Shown one piece after another: positions 1 through 6,921 of a DNA stretch of 64,000 nucleotides. The notes beneath the pieces were generated by a model. That model made no database searches, had not been told where the DNA came from, and saw nothing but the letters and a program-made list of their open reading frames with translations. Made by a program: the position numbers and the translations under genes. This DNA comes from Vibrio scophthalmi LMG 19158. GTDB lineage: Bacteria; Pseudomonadota; Gammaproteobacteria; Enterobacterales; Vibrionaceae. The stretch covers positions 104,530-168,529 of the forward strand of contig NZ_AFWE01000144.1 in NCBI RefSeq assembly GCF_000222585.1, in the 5' to 3' direction. How positions within the stretch are numbered: the stretch's first letter is position 1; each line of letters starts with the position of its first letter.

Positions 1-215
1 AAAACATGGTCGGCGAAATCTTGTGGCGTCATGCCTGTATAGCCACCAAACTGATTCACTTGATTCGATGTCGCTTCAATCAGCACCAATTGTTGGTCTT
101 GTGCTGCTTGTTTAATCGCGGCTTCTAAAACCAGTGGGTGCGCAGAACAGACGGAGTAAATGCCGATCGATTGGCCTTGTTTATGCTGTTCTATTAGATC
201 AAGTAACGATTTCAT
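1..215 (-). CDS. GatZ/KbaZ-type tagatose-bisphosphate aldolase subunit (5' part only)
   Basis: This is the first 71 codons of a gene that runs off the left edge of the window. The visible protein contains the stretches [13 protein letters not shown] and [17 protein letters not shown], which I recognise as the N-terminal signature of GatZ/KbaZ (AgaZ). That protein is the non-catalytic subunit that supports the class II tagatose-1,6-bisphosphate aldolase in galactitol and N-acetylgalactosamine breakdown. The ATG at 213-215 has an AGGAATC Shine-Dalgarno. It begins 8 bases after the stop of the AgaR-like repressor on the same strand, so the two are probably co-transcribed. Whether it belongs to a galactitol (gat) or amino-sugar (aga) operon cannot be decided from this fragment; the AgaR-like neighbour favours aga. 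Confidence 0.8.
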   Translation of the reverse strand, partial: MKSLLDLIEQHKQGQSIGIYSVCSAHPLVLEAAIKQAAQDQQLVLIEATSNQVNQFGGYTGMTPQDFADHV

Positions 216-223
216 GATGATTC

Positions 224-1000
224 CTAATTTACGGTTTGGTCGGCGAGAATGACGTCGACACCCATTTCAAGCAGGGCTTGGTGAGTGGCGTGTGGAATAT
301 TGCTGTCAGTGACGAGCACATCAATTTGGTTGGCGGCGCGGATCATGCAAAAGCTCTTACGGCCAAATTTGCTGGAGTCTGTGACGGCGATAACTTGTCG
401 CGCAACGTCACACATCGCTCGGTTGATTTGTGCTTCGTGATTGTCTGGGGTGGTAATGCCAGTCTGAAGATCGAAGCCATCAACACCTAAAAACAACTTG
501 TCGAATAAATAAGAGCGAATCTGTTGTTCACCGTGATGGCCAATTAAAGAACACGATGCGCGGCGTAAGCTGCCACCAACAACATGTAAGTCGATGGTCT
601 CAATGCCGCTGAGTTGATACGCGGTATTGAGCGCGTTGGTCATTACCACTAATTGCTTCTTATTGGTTAGGTATTGCGGCATCAAGCCAATGGTGGTTCC
701 GGAGTCGAGGATGATCGCTTCACCATCGCCAACTAAATTCGCCGCAGCCAGTGCGATGGATTGTTTGGCAGTGCGATTGAGTTGGTCTTTACGATAAAGT
801 GGTTGATCGAAGGCAAAGTTGGGGTTGAGATTGGCGCCACCATAACAACGAAAAACGCAGCCTTCTTTTTCCAGTAAGTTAAGGTCATGACGAATGGTCA
901 CTGCAGACACATTAAATTGGCTGACAAATTCATCCACTTTGCCAGTTCCGTGGTTACGGATATGCGCCATGATTTTCTGTCTTCGCTCTGCACTGGTCAT
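224..1000 (-). CDS. agaR: DeoR-family transcriptional repressor, AgaR-like
   Basis: This is a 258-residue cytoplasmic DNA-binding regulator of the DeoR/GlpR family. The N-terminal helix-turn-helix (residues about 5-55, with the family pattern [14 protein letters not shown]) is followed by a sugar-phosphate isomerase-like sensor domain. That domain carries the conserved ILDSGTT, MTNALN, VGG and FLGVDGFD blocks. The best match from memory is AgaR, the repressor of N-acetylgalactosamine genes, which fits the downstream GatZ/KbaZ-type gene. I chose the ATG at 998-1000 because AGAGG lies just upstream; a longer reading from 1030 adds ten unlikely residues. The upstream region holds a cluster of CTTTC/GAAAG elements that may be its operator, which would imply autoregulation. 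The effector (probably an amino-sugar phosphate) is inferred. Confidence 0.8.
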   Translation of the reverse strand: MTSAERRQKIMAHIRNHGTGKVDEFVSQFNVSAVTIRHDLNLLEKEGCVFRCYGGANLNPNFAFDQPLYRKDQLNRTAKQSIALAAANLVGDGEAIILDSGTTIGLMPQYLTNKKQLVVMTNALNTAYQLSGIETIDLHVVGGSLRRASCSLIGHHGEQQIRSYLFDKLFLGVDGFDLQTGITTPDNHEAQINRAMCDVARQVIAVTDSSKFGRKSFCMIRAANQIDVLVTDSNIPHATHQALLEMGVDVILADQTVN

Positions 1001-1094
1001 TGAACTACCTCTTCTTTCGTTGTGTTTCATTTCATAATGGAAACACTTCGATTCCTTTTGATTGGTATTAAAGCAGGGCAGGAAAAATAAAAGT

Positions 1095-1271
1095 GAAAGC
1101 TAGATCACAGCGACTAACCTTTCGGTTTGCGGCTTTTTTCTCTTTCGCTTTGCGTAAAGTGAAAGGGATTTCTTTCAATTGAAAGCGTGAGTTGAGCGGC
1201 TAGAGGGTTGTGGGTGCTAACTTTATTGATTGGAAAACCGAAAGGGGGTGATAAAAGTGATAAAACGAAAG
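1095..1271. promoter_or_regulatory. Cluster of CTTTC/GAAAG half-sites upstream of agaR, probable operator region
   Basis: Eight CTTTC or GAAAG elements occur in 177 bases, at 1095, 1119, 1142, 1161, 1172, 1181, 1240 and 1267. One pair forms the perfect palindrome CTTTCAATTGAAAG (1172-1185). Several extend to CTTTCGNTT, which resembles the TTTCRTTTY core of known E. coli AgaR operators. The region lies directly upstream of the AgaR-like gene, so autoregulatory binding is the natural inference. Confidence 0.55.
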
Positions 1272-1590
1272 GGTTTCGAAGTGAAGAGTGCGTGAGATCA
1301 CAAAAAAACATTTACGCTTTAAATTACGCTAATTTTTTATTGCGAGATGAGCTGAAAATTCATGACTTAGTCTAACTAAAGGCATGTTAGGGTTCTCAGA
1401 ACGGTATGGTAGTGTGAGCTTATGATGCAGGTTGCATTTGTACTGGGGTGTGTAGGCCCGTAGCCCCAGTCGCTATCGATGATCCTGGCTAGCGCTTGTG
1501 AGAAAATGAGCAGCTAAGTATGAATAGTAAATGATAGGGCTGAAGTGCAGCTCAGGGGGCGTATTGGAGTGTAATAAAGGTTAAAAATGC
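1272..1590. other. Intergenic region between agaR and the cold-shock gene
   Basis: I see no convincing gene here. The only clear structure is a 7-bp inverted repeat ACTGGGG (1442-1448) and CCCCAGT (1464-1470) with a 15-base loop containing GGCCCG. It has no following T-run, so it is not a standard terminator. A small RNA cannot be excluded. Confidence 0.4.
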
Positions 1591-1618
1591 TTTACAAGCT
1601 GATTTTCTCATGTATCAT
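1591..1618 (+). promoter_or_regulatory. Candidate sigma-70 promoter of the cold-shock gene
   Basis: TTTACA (1591-1596) and TATCAT (1613-1618) are separated by 16 bases. Initiation near 1625 would give a 5' untranslated leader of about 170 bases ahead of the cold-shock gene. That agrees with the long temperature-responsive leaders of cspA-type mRNAs. Assigned by eye only. Confidence 0.4.
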
Positions 1619-1797
1619 GCACGCAGCTCTGTTAGATAGAGTTATTTAAGAAACAATTTAGTAAAGCAAATCTTCAGAATACTTCTTGTGTTGTAAACCT
1701 CTGTTATTCCCTTAGCTTCATCGTGCGATTAAATAATTTATCAGACAGTGTCCTCGCGTTTAGCGAAATTACAAACAATTTTAAAAAGGGACATCTC

Positions 1798-2010
1798 ATG
1801 TCAAACAAAACTACTGGTATCGTTAAATGGTTTAACGAAGAGAAAGGTTTCGGTTTCATTTCTCAAGACAACGGCGGCGCAGACGTATTTGTTCACTTCC
1901 GTGCTATCGCATCTGAAGGTTTCAAAACTCTTTCTGAAGGCCAAAAAGTGTCTTTCGAAGTTGAGCAAGGTCAAAAAGGTCCACAAGCGTCTAACGTGAC
2001 AGCTCTGTAA
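1798..2010 (+). CDS. cspA: CspA-family cold-shock protein
   Basis: This is a 70-residue single cold-shock domain protein that binds single-stranded nucleic acid and melts RNA structure. Both RNA-binding motifs are intact: KGFGFIS (RNP1-like) and DVFVHF (RNP2-like). [11 protein letters not shown] is the classic opening of the family. The ATG at 1798 follows an AAAAAGGG Shine-Dalgarno. An in-frame extension back to 1723 adds 25 residues that do not resemble the family, so I reject it. The gene stands alone, with a candidate promoter about 200 bases upstream and a strong hairpin 10 bases after the stop. Which of the organism's csp paralogues this is cannot be settled here. The long leader suggests post-transcriptional cold induction as for E. 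coli cspA, which is inference. Confidence 0.93.
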   Translation: MSNKTTGIVKWFNEEKGFGFISQDNGGADVFVHFRAIASEGFKTLSEGQKVSFEVEQGQKGPQASNVTAL

Positions 2011-2020
2011 TCTTTTGATC

Positions 2021-2051
2021 AGACACAAGTTGATTCGTTCAGCTTGTGTCT
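2021..2051 (+). terminator. Strong hairpin after the cold-shock gene
   Basis: The arms AGACACAAGTTGA (2021-2033) and TCAGCTTGTGTCT (2039-2051) pair over 13 positions with one G-T wobble around the loop TTCGT. The following bases (ATCTTACC) are only weakly T-rich. It may terminate transcription or protect the 3' end of the csp mRNA. Confidence 0.55.
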
Positions 2052-2437
2052 ATCTTACCTCTAAGTATCTGTAAACCTCCTCACTTTCGTTTCAACTGTT
2101 TCAATATGATGCTCGCACTCATTTGCTCACAGCTTATGAGCTCATTCTCTGCATCCCACTTTCTGTATTTAACTCTCTGTATTTAACTCTCTGTATTTGA
2201 TTTTCGGCATTAAATATTCGCAATTTAACGAATCGTCAAATGAGCTAATCAATCAGTAATCTTGGCCAGATTGTGTTCCATCGTGATTTGTTCAATCAAT
2301 ATCTGCGTTTGCTGAGCCTTCTTTCGTCAAGTTCTAACGTCATACTCACTCCAATTACTTTTCTGCTTTAGCATAATTTTTTTGTAATAAAACAATTATA
2401 CGCTTAAGTGCATATTATAAATCAAAGGAAAAACATT
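2052..2437. other. Intergenic region after the cold-shock gene
   Basis: No gene is supported here. It contains a short tandem repeat at 2162-2198 (listed separately) and becomes very A/T-rich from about 2350, which fits a promoter for the small genes that follow. I could not pick one clear -35/-10 pair. Confidence 0.4.
2162..2198. repeat. 14-bp direct tandem repeat, about 2.7 copies
   Basis: The unit TCTGTATTTAACTC occurs at 2162-2175 and 2176-2189, followed by the partial copy TCTGTATTT. The unit is not a multiple of three and no gene covers it, so it is a non-coding slippage-type repeat. Confidence 0.75.
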
Positions 2438-2527
2438 ATGTCTCGTTCATCTGGTCGTCATCGCTTTTGGTTCCACAAAGCCAAAGTTAAAACAGCTTCG
2501 TTCAACAAATCACAAGGTACGAAATGA
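2438..2527 (+). CDS. 29-residue basic microprotein, unknown
   Basis: This small open reading frame has a good Shine-Dalgarno (AAAGGAAA, 2425-2432) before the ATG at 2438. It encodes 29 residues rich in Arg, Lys, His and Ser (MSRSSGRHRFWFHKAKVK and onward). There is no membrane segment and no cysteine. Its TGA overlaps the ATG of the next small gene in an ATGA arrangement, which implies translational coupling and makes a real two-gene unit more likely. I do not recognise the family. A basic nucleic-acid-binding or ribosome-associated peptide is possible, as is a leader peptide for the next gene. Confidence 0.5.
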   Translation: MSRSSGRHRFWFHKAKVKTASFNKSQGTK

Positions 2528-2733
2528 GAATAGAATTTACAATTTTTGAAAACAGTAGAAATTGGTCAGCAACGGCTCATCAAATCAACAGTGATATTTT
2601 ACTAAGAAACGTCTTGGTACGAGGTCAAGTCTCTGATTTTGATATTGGTTTTACTTATGATGAGAGGCTGTCTCGTGGAGAAATCATCAATAGACATCAA
2701 CAAGTTATTGGTGACTTTGAGGTAAGTTTCTAG
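2524..2733 (+). CDS. 69-residue hypothetical protein, coupled to the microgene before it
   Basis: This is a small soluble protein of 69 residues, mildly acidic, beginning MRIEFTIFENSRNW and ending FEVSF, with no signal peptide, membrane helix or cysteine. The start codon shares bases with the stop of the 29-residue gene (ATGA at 2524-2527), and there is no Shine-Dalgarno of its own beyond the upstream coding sequence. Translation therefore probably depends on reinitiation. The basic-then-acidic small pair recalls toxin-antitoxin or regulator-partner arrangements, but nothing recognisable supports that. The gene faces the second DeoR-type regulator tail-to-tail with only 56 bases between them. 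Function unknown. Confidence 0.5.
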   Translation: MRIEFTIFENSRNWSATAHQINSDILLRNVLVRGQVSDFDIGFTYDERLSRGEIINRHQQVIGDFEVSF

Positions 2734-2789
2734 TTCTCCTCATCTTGTTCCAGCCACTTCATTCAATCGATCTGCGGTATTTATATTTT

Positions 2790-3563
2790 CTATCCCGCAT
2801 CGATAATCCTCACATCCACACCCAGCTCTGTTAGCTTGGTGACATAATGCGGTGGAATACCGCTGTCAGTAATCAACATATCCAATTGCTCTGGTCGCGC
2901 AATCATGCAAAAACTTTGTCGGTTAAACTTCGAAGAATCGGTGATTGCAATGATGGTTTGAGCTGCTTCAATCATTTTTCGGTTGATATCTGCTTCACCT
3001 TGATGGGGCGTGGTAATGCCGCTCTCTATATCAAAGCCATCGACGCCTATAAACAAGGTGTTAAAGCGAAACTCGTTAAGAAGACTCTCGGCACTCTTGC
3101 CATGGAGTGAGTAAGAGTTATCGCGAATCACTCCACCGGTAAGCATCACGCTGATGTTGGGTTTATTGGCTAAGTGGTAAGCAATGTGGATACCGTTGGT
3201 CATTACCGTCACGTCTTGCTTGTGCGCTAAATGATGAGCAATTTGCTCGGTTGTTGAACCTGAATCGAGAATCACTTTGTCGCCATCATGGATCAACGAG
3301 GCTGCATACTCACCTAACTTTGCTTTGATATTGCAGTTGAGTTGTTTTTTGTCATTAAGCGGTTGTTCAAAGGCAAATGTATTATTGAGCAATGCACCGC
3401 CGTAGCAGCGTGTGACACAGCCGGTTTTCTCAAGATAATTAAGATCGTTACGTATAGTGACTTCAGACAGTTGATAATGCTGCGCAAAGTAATTTACTTC
3501 ACCTTTCTGATGAGTTTGAATGTGTTGAAGGATCTCTTCACGGCGTTGAGCGGTAGTAGTCAT
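2790..3563 (-). CDS. Second DeoR-family repressor, AgaR-like paralogue
   Basis: This 257-residue DeoR/GlpR-family repressor has the same plan as the regulator at 224-1000: a helix-turn-helix (VTIRNDLNYLEKTG) and a sugar-phosphate sensor domain with ILDSGST, MTNGIH, FIGVDGFD and ITDSSKF. Many blocks match the first copy exactly (RCYGGA, GVDGFD, GITTP, RQSFCMI-type end), so the two are clear paralogues. Unlike the first copy, no sugar gene lies next to it on its strand; upstream is a rhombosortase. The start at 3563 lacks a strong Shine-Dalgarno. The likely effector is again a phosphorylated amino sugar or hexose. The target genes cannot be read from this window. Confidence 0.82.
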   Translation of the reverse strand: MTTTAQRREEILQHIQTHQKGEVNYFAQHYQLSEVTIRNDLNYLEKTGCVTRCYGGALLNNTFAFEQPLNDKKQLNCNIKAKLGEYAASLIHDGDKVILDSGSTTEQIAHHLAHKQDVTVMTNGIHIAYHLANKPNISVMLTGGVIRDNSYSLHGKSAESLLNEFRFNTLFIGVDGFDIESGITTPHQGEADINRKMIEAAQTIIAITDSSKFNRQSFCMIARPEQLDMLITDSGIPPHYVTKLTELGVDVRIIDAG

Positions 3564-3662
3564 TGAGAGTGTATAACTATGTTTGTGTATGGCTAATTAC
3601 GAGATCATGAGCATATCAAGCTTTTGCTTTTAGGCAACAATTAGACGCTGATTGAGTGCGAG

Positions 3663-4235
3663 CTAGCGAGCATTTTTATACAGTGGATAGGAGATAAGCG
3701 CGAAGACAATACCGCTTATCACACCAAAGAGATGAGCCTCGACGGCGACGCGGGTTCCGATCAGTTCCATACTGGACTGACTCGCCCCCATAGTCAGCTC
3801 CCAGCTCACTTTTGCGACCACTCCCACGACTAATAACCAACTGGATGAGCGACCTTGCAACGCTTCACGCAAAGCGTAATAAGTAAAGAGTCCATGCAGT
3901 GTACCAGATAGGCCGACATAGCTTTGAACATCACTAAATAGCATTCCAATTCCGACGCTAAGGCTGATGAAAATGAGTAATGTACTTAATGAACGGACAC
4001 TGGGTCGAAAGATAAAGCAGATGATCCATAAGCCAGCTAAATTCATCGCCAGATGGTTGAAGTTGGTATGAGTGAAATTTCCTGTTAGGATGCGCAACCA
4101 TTGTCCCGCCGGGATTAAATCGTATCGCCAGGCGGAGAGTGAAGCCAAAGGCTCAAATTGTAGTCCGAAGCACAATACACTTACGCCCATTACTAGGAAG
4201 ATTAATTGCACGTCATGTCTCGATATTGTTCTCAA
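3663..4235 (-). CDS. rrtA: Rhombosortase-type rhomboid intramembrane protease
   Basis: This roughly 190-residue inner-membrane protein has about six hydrophobic segments. It shows the serine-protease core of the rhomboid superfamily: the GLSGTLHG motif near residues 108-115, containing the catalytic serine in GxSG, and a later histidine in EAHLFGV. HTNFNHLAMNLAG is the conserved N-terminal histidine/asparagine helix. The short length and the GLSGTLHG motif point to rhombosortase, which cleaves GlyGly-CTERM tails of exported proteins in Vibrio and Shewanella. No GlyGly-CTERM substrate lies in this window. The start is uncertain: the longest reading uses a TTG at 4235 without a clear Shine-Dalgarno, and it overlaps the 5' end of the divergent tapT gene by about 30 bases. 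Confidence 0.75.
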   Translation of the reverse strand: MRTISRHDVQLIFLVMGVSVLCFGLQFEPLASLSAWRYDLIPAGQWLRILTGNFTHTNFNHLAMNLAGLWIICFIFRPSVRSLSTLLIFISLSVGIGMLFSDVQSYVGLSGTLHGLFTYYALREALQGRSSSWLLVVGVVAKVSWELTMGASQSSMELIGTRVAVEAHLFGVISGIVFALISYPLYKNAR

Positions 4236-4820
4236 TGCGGAAAATCACTCAAAGCGTGTATTTGTCAGTGGATACATAGCCTAGCATCGAATGTTGAGTT
4301 AATCATCCTTCAACATCCATCAGAAGCAAAACGCCCAATGGGGACCGCTCGCATTCTGACGCTTTCGCTGCCAAGCAGCCACTATTTTGAAGGGGAAAAC
4401 TTCTCCGATCATGAAGAGCTTAATCAGTTACTCAACGAGCCCGATGTGCGCCATTTTGTCTTGTACCCAGGTGAAGGTTCGATTGAAGCACAGCCGGAGA
4501 TGGTCAGTGGTGAAGGTAAGGTGCGAGTGATCCTATTGGATGGGACTTGGAAGAAAGCGTTTAAAATGTGGCAGCTTTCGAGCAACTTACATTCATTGCC
4601 ATTGTTGCGGTTACCGATAGAGCTGAAGGGTAACTATCGTATTCGCAAAGCGCCGAGTGACAATGCATTATCAACGGTTGAGGCGGGGTATTATATTCTT
4701 TCCATTATGCAGCCGGAGAATGATTTTTCGCCGCTTATCGACACTTTTGAGCGTATGATTCAATTTCAAATTGATCAAATGCCAGCCGGTGTGTTTGAGA
4801 AAAACTACCGTAGCGAATGA
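4206..4820 (+). CDS. tapT: tRNA-uridine aminocarboxypropyltransferase (DTW-domain protein)
   Basis: This 204-residue cytoplasmic enzyme of the DTW/TDD family transfers the 3-amino-3-carboxypropyl group of S-adenosylmethionine to uridine 47 of tRNA (acp3U). The N-terminus has the zinc-binding pattern CSQCGKSLKACIC. The centre carries the LDGTWKKA signature (the 'DTW' motif), and RIRKAP and EAGYY follow as expected for the TapT/YfiP branch. The reading from TTG at 4206 has AGGAAG five bases upstream; the alternative ATG at 4215 gives MSRYCSQCG, which looks like the usual family start but lies 14 bases from that site. Its 5' end overlaps the divergent rhombosortase start, so the two promoters must lie inside each other's coding sequence. 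A terminator follows at 4848. Confidence 0.88.
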   Translation: MHVMSRYCSQCGKSLKACICQWIHSLASNVELIILQHPSEAKRPMGTARILTLSLPSSHYFEGENFSDHEELNQLLNEPDVRHFVLYPGEGSIEAQPEMVSGEGKVRVILLDGTWKKAFKMWQLSSNLHSLPLLRLPIELKGNYRIRKAPSDNALSTVEAGYYILSIMQPENDFSPLIDTFERMIQFQIDQMPAGVFEKNYRSE

Positions 4821-4847
4821 TGTAAGATTGGCTCAAGAATTTAGATG

Positions 4848-4880
4848 ACCGCCATCGCTTTGATAAAGCATGGCGGTTTT
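4848..4880 (+). terminator. Terminator of tapT
   Basis: ACCGCCA (4848-4854) pairs with TGGCGGT (4871-4877), and the inner bases GCTT/AAGC extend the stem. TTTTGCGTTTT follows. It lies between the convergent tapT and dgt-like genes. Confidence 0.75.
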
Positions 4881-4885
4881 GCGTT

Positions 4886-6202
4886 TTAATGAGAAGAGAA
4901 AAGCTGTTGGTGGAAGCGTTTCGCATGGCCATCTGTCATCGATGATATGTAATCAGCAATGATCCGCATCCCTTGCGCTTCACAGTCAATTATCTGCCAT
5001 GCTTGGCGCGTTTCAATCGGCAATAGACGTTCTGGGTCAGCGCTAAGCGCTTCAAAAATATCCATAATAATCTGCTGCCCTTTGTATTCCATCAATTGGA
5101 CGTGGGGGGCTTGAATGACATATTGGCTGACGAATGTTTTTAAAATCTCTAATGCTCTTGCCATGCTTGGCTCAAGTACCGCGTTAAATGCGAGTAGCTG
5201 GGAAGTGAAAGGTGCATCAATCGGTTTAACGGAGATGCTGGTCAACAATGCGTTGACGATACCGCCAATGGCATCTTTACGTTTGTGGTGCGGCCCAGCA
5301 AAGAGCATCTCGCTGACCGAAGCGATATTTTGTTCAAACCAAGCGTCGCCACATTCTGCTAATTGACTCGCCGCCGCTTCTAACCATTGATGGCGACTCA
5401 CCATGCCCAGCACGATGGCATCTTCGAGATCATGCACGCCATAGGCGATGTCGTCCGCTAACTCCATGATTGAGCAGTCTAGTGATTTAAAGCGAGTTTT
5501 CTTATGCTTTGTGACGGATACATCTTCACTACGCATTTGTGAAAACAGCGCTTTTTCATCGTCTTTGAGTGGCGCAATGACCCAATCGAACAGGGCTTTG
5601 TCACAGTCATAAATGCCTTTTGCCGGAGCCCAATCTTTTGCACGTAATTTACGTTGATGACTGACCGCTGGCGCTTGTTGCTGGGCGCAGGTATTACTCA
5701 GTAATGCTGGGTATTTGAGTAAACCTAATAATGTGCGACGGGCGAGGTTCATACCAAATTTTTCGGTGTAAGGCTCAAGCTGAGTGACAATGCGAAACGT
5801 CTGTGCATTGCCCTCAAAACCACCATGCTCACGCATCATATAGTTGAGTGCCACTTCGCCACCATGACCATAGGGTGGGTGGCCAATATCATGCGCAAGG
5901 CAAAGAGAGTCGATGAGACTATCCGTCGGTAATAGGCTGTGAAATTCAGGCTGCTTTTTCTTGATTTGCGCCACAATGCCAGTACCGATCTGAGCCGCTT
6001 CTAATGAGTGGGTCAGGCGAGTGCGGTGGAAATCATCGATACTGGTACCGTGGATTTGGGTTTTGGCTTGTAAGCGGCGAAAGGCTGCGGAGTGCAAAAT
6101 ACGAGCACGGTCACGTTGATAAGGGCTGCGGTGATCATCGCGGCGAAGTTTGTGTTCATCATCATGGCGTTGTTGCCATAACTCACTGATCTCAAATGTC
6201 AT
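4886..6202 (-). CDS. dgt: dGTPase-like deoxynucleoside triphosphate triphosphohydrolase
   Basis: This 438-residue cytoplasmic HD-domain enzyme of the dGTPase family removes tripolyphosphate from dNTPs, classically dGTP. The metal-binding HD residues are visible in RLTHSLEAAQ, CLAHDIGHPPYGHGG and ELADDIAYGVHDLEDA. The N-terminal RDRARILHSAAFRRLQ block is characteristic of the dGTPase-like subfamily. The ATG at 6202 has a strong AAGGAG nine bases upstream. The next gene upstream on the same strand is yfbR, a second HD-domain deoxynucleotide enzyme, 42 bases away, so the two probably form an operon for dNTP pool control. Such enzymes can also restrict phages by nucleotide depletion, but nothing in this context demonstrates that role. 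Substrate preference among dNTPs is not readable from sequence. Confidence 0.9.
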   Translation of the reverse strand: MTFEISELWQQRHDDEHKLRRDDHRSPYQRDRARILHSAAFRRLQAKTQIHGTSIDDFHRTRLTHSLEAAQIGTGIVAQIKKKQPEFHSLLPTDSLIDSLCLAHDIGHPPYGHGGEVALNYMMREHGGFEGNAQTFRIVTQLEPYTEKFGMNLARRTLLGLLKYPALLSNTCAQQQAPAVSHQRKLRAKDWAPAKGIYDCDKALFDWVIAPLKDDEKALFSQMRSEDVSVTKHKKTRFKSLDCSIMELADDIAYGVHDLEDAIVLGMVSRHQWLEAAASQLAECGDAWFEQNIASVSEMLFAGPHHKRKDAIGGIVNALLTSISVKPIDAPFTSQLLAFNAVLEPSMARALEILKTFVSQYVIQAPHVQLMEYKGQQIIMDIFEALSADPERLLPIETRQAWQIIDCEAQGMRIIADYISSMTDGHAKRFHQQLFSSH

Positions 6203-6244
6203 TCTGCACTCCTTTCTACGCTTTAGCCTTTACACTACTGCCAG

Positions 6245-6829
6245 TTAGCTAATTTCGTCCAGTGATAATTCAAAACTGGGTGCGAAAGTATTGAGAAAGT
6301 AATCCATTTCCGGTGTATAGCGCTCTTTCAAGGTGATATCGAGGCGTTTTTTTGCCAGCGCATATTCGTGGTTACCTGCGCTGAGCTCTTCTAAGCATTT
6401 CAGGTAAGCACAGATGGTGTCAGCCTGTTTGACGATCACTTCATCTTCTTTGTGGGCACTTTCTGAGATCAGATACGGGGCAAAGTCTTGCTGAAACTCT
6501 TCTGGCAACATGGCCAGCAGTTTCTTTTCCGCCGCCGCTTCAATCTTTTTGTACTCTTTAGCGATTTCTGGGCTGTAGTACTTCACCGGGGTGGGCAGAT
6601 CACCGGTTAATACCTCACTGGTATCGTGATACATCCCCAACAGAGCAATCCGCTCCGGATTTAAGTTACCGCCGAATTTTTTGTTTTTGATCAGTGCCAG
6701 AGCATGCGCAACAAAAGCGACTTGCAGGCTGTGTTCTGAAATGTTTTCGCTTGAGACAGAGCGCATCAGAGGCCAGCGCTGGATAAGCTTCATGCGTGCT
6801 AGATGGGCAAAAAAATGACTTTCTTTCAT
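6245..6829 (-). CDS. yfbR: 5'-deoxynucleotidase YfbR
   Basis: This 194-residue cytoplasmic HD-domain phosphohydrolase dephosphorylates deoxyribonucleoside 5'-monophosphates. The metal ligands appear in [14 protein letters not shown] and [21 protein letters not shown], and a further aspartate in [17 protein letters not shown], the YfbR pattern. I start the gene at the ATG ending at 6829, which has AAGGA seven bases upstream and gives [16 protein letters not shown], the normal family N-terminus. The longer frame to 6874 runs through the alaA terminator and is rejected. It lies between alaA (upstream) and the dGTPase-like gene (downstream), as alaA and yfbR are neighbours in E. coli. Co-transcription with dgt is likely. 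Confidence 0.92.
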   Translation of the reverse strand: MKESHFFAHLARMKLIQRWPLMRSVSSENISEHSLQVAFVAHALALIKNKKFGGNLNPERIALLGMYHDTSEVLTGDLPTPVKYYSPEIAKEYKKIEAAAEKKLLAMLPEEFQQDFAPYLISESAHKEDEVIVKQADTICAYLKCLEELSAGNHEYALAKKRLDITLKERYTPEMDYFLNTFAPSFELSLDEIS

Positions 6830-6861
6830 AGCTACATCCTTTTCCAATGAGGAGAGTCGTA

Positions 6862-6888
6862 ATAAAAAAGGCACTCATTAGAGTGCCT
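6862..6888 (-). terminator. Rho-independent terminator of alaA
   Basis: On the minus strand GGCACTC, loop TAAT and GAGTGCC are followed by TTTTTTATTA, a textbook terminator. It lies 34 bases past the alaA stop and ahead of the yfbR start, so it separates the two transcription units. Confidence 0.88.
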
Positions 6889-6921
6889 TTAAGAATATGA
6901 AACTTGAGAGCGAAATGCTAC

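Noticed and set aside
1442-1470. Hairpin ACTGGGG/CCCCAGT as a small RNA or terminator
   Set aside because: No T-run, no clear promoter and no conserved motif that I recognise. Left as a note only.
1723-1797. N-terminal extension of the cold-shock protein by 25 residues
   Set aside because: The extension does not resemble the family, and a good Shine-Dalgarno precedes the ATG at 1798. The region is better explained as the long mRNA leader.
4886-6829. Calling the dgt-yfbR pair a defence island
   Set aside because: No other defence genes lie nearby, and yfbR-alaA is ordinary conserved synteny. The idea is kept only as a low-interest finding.
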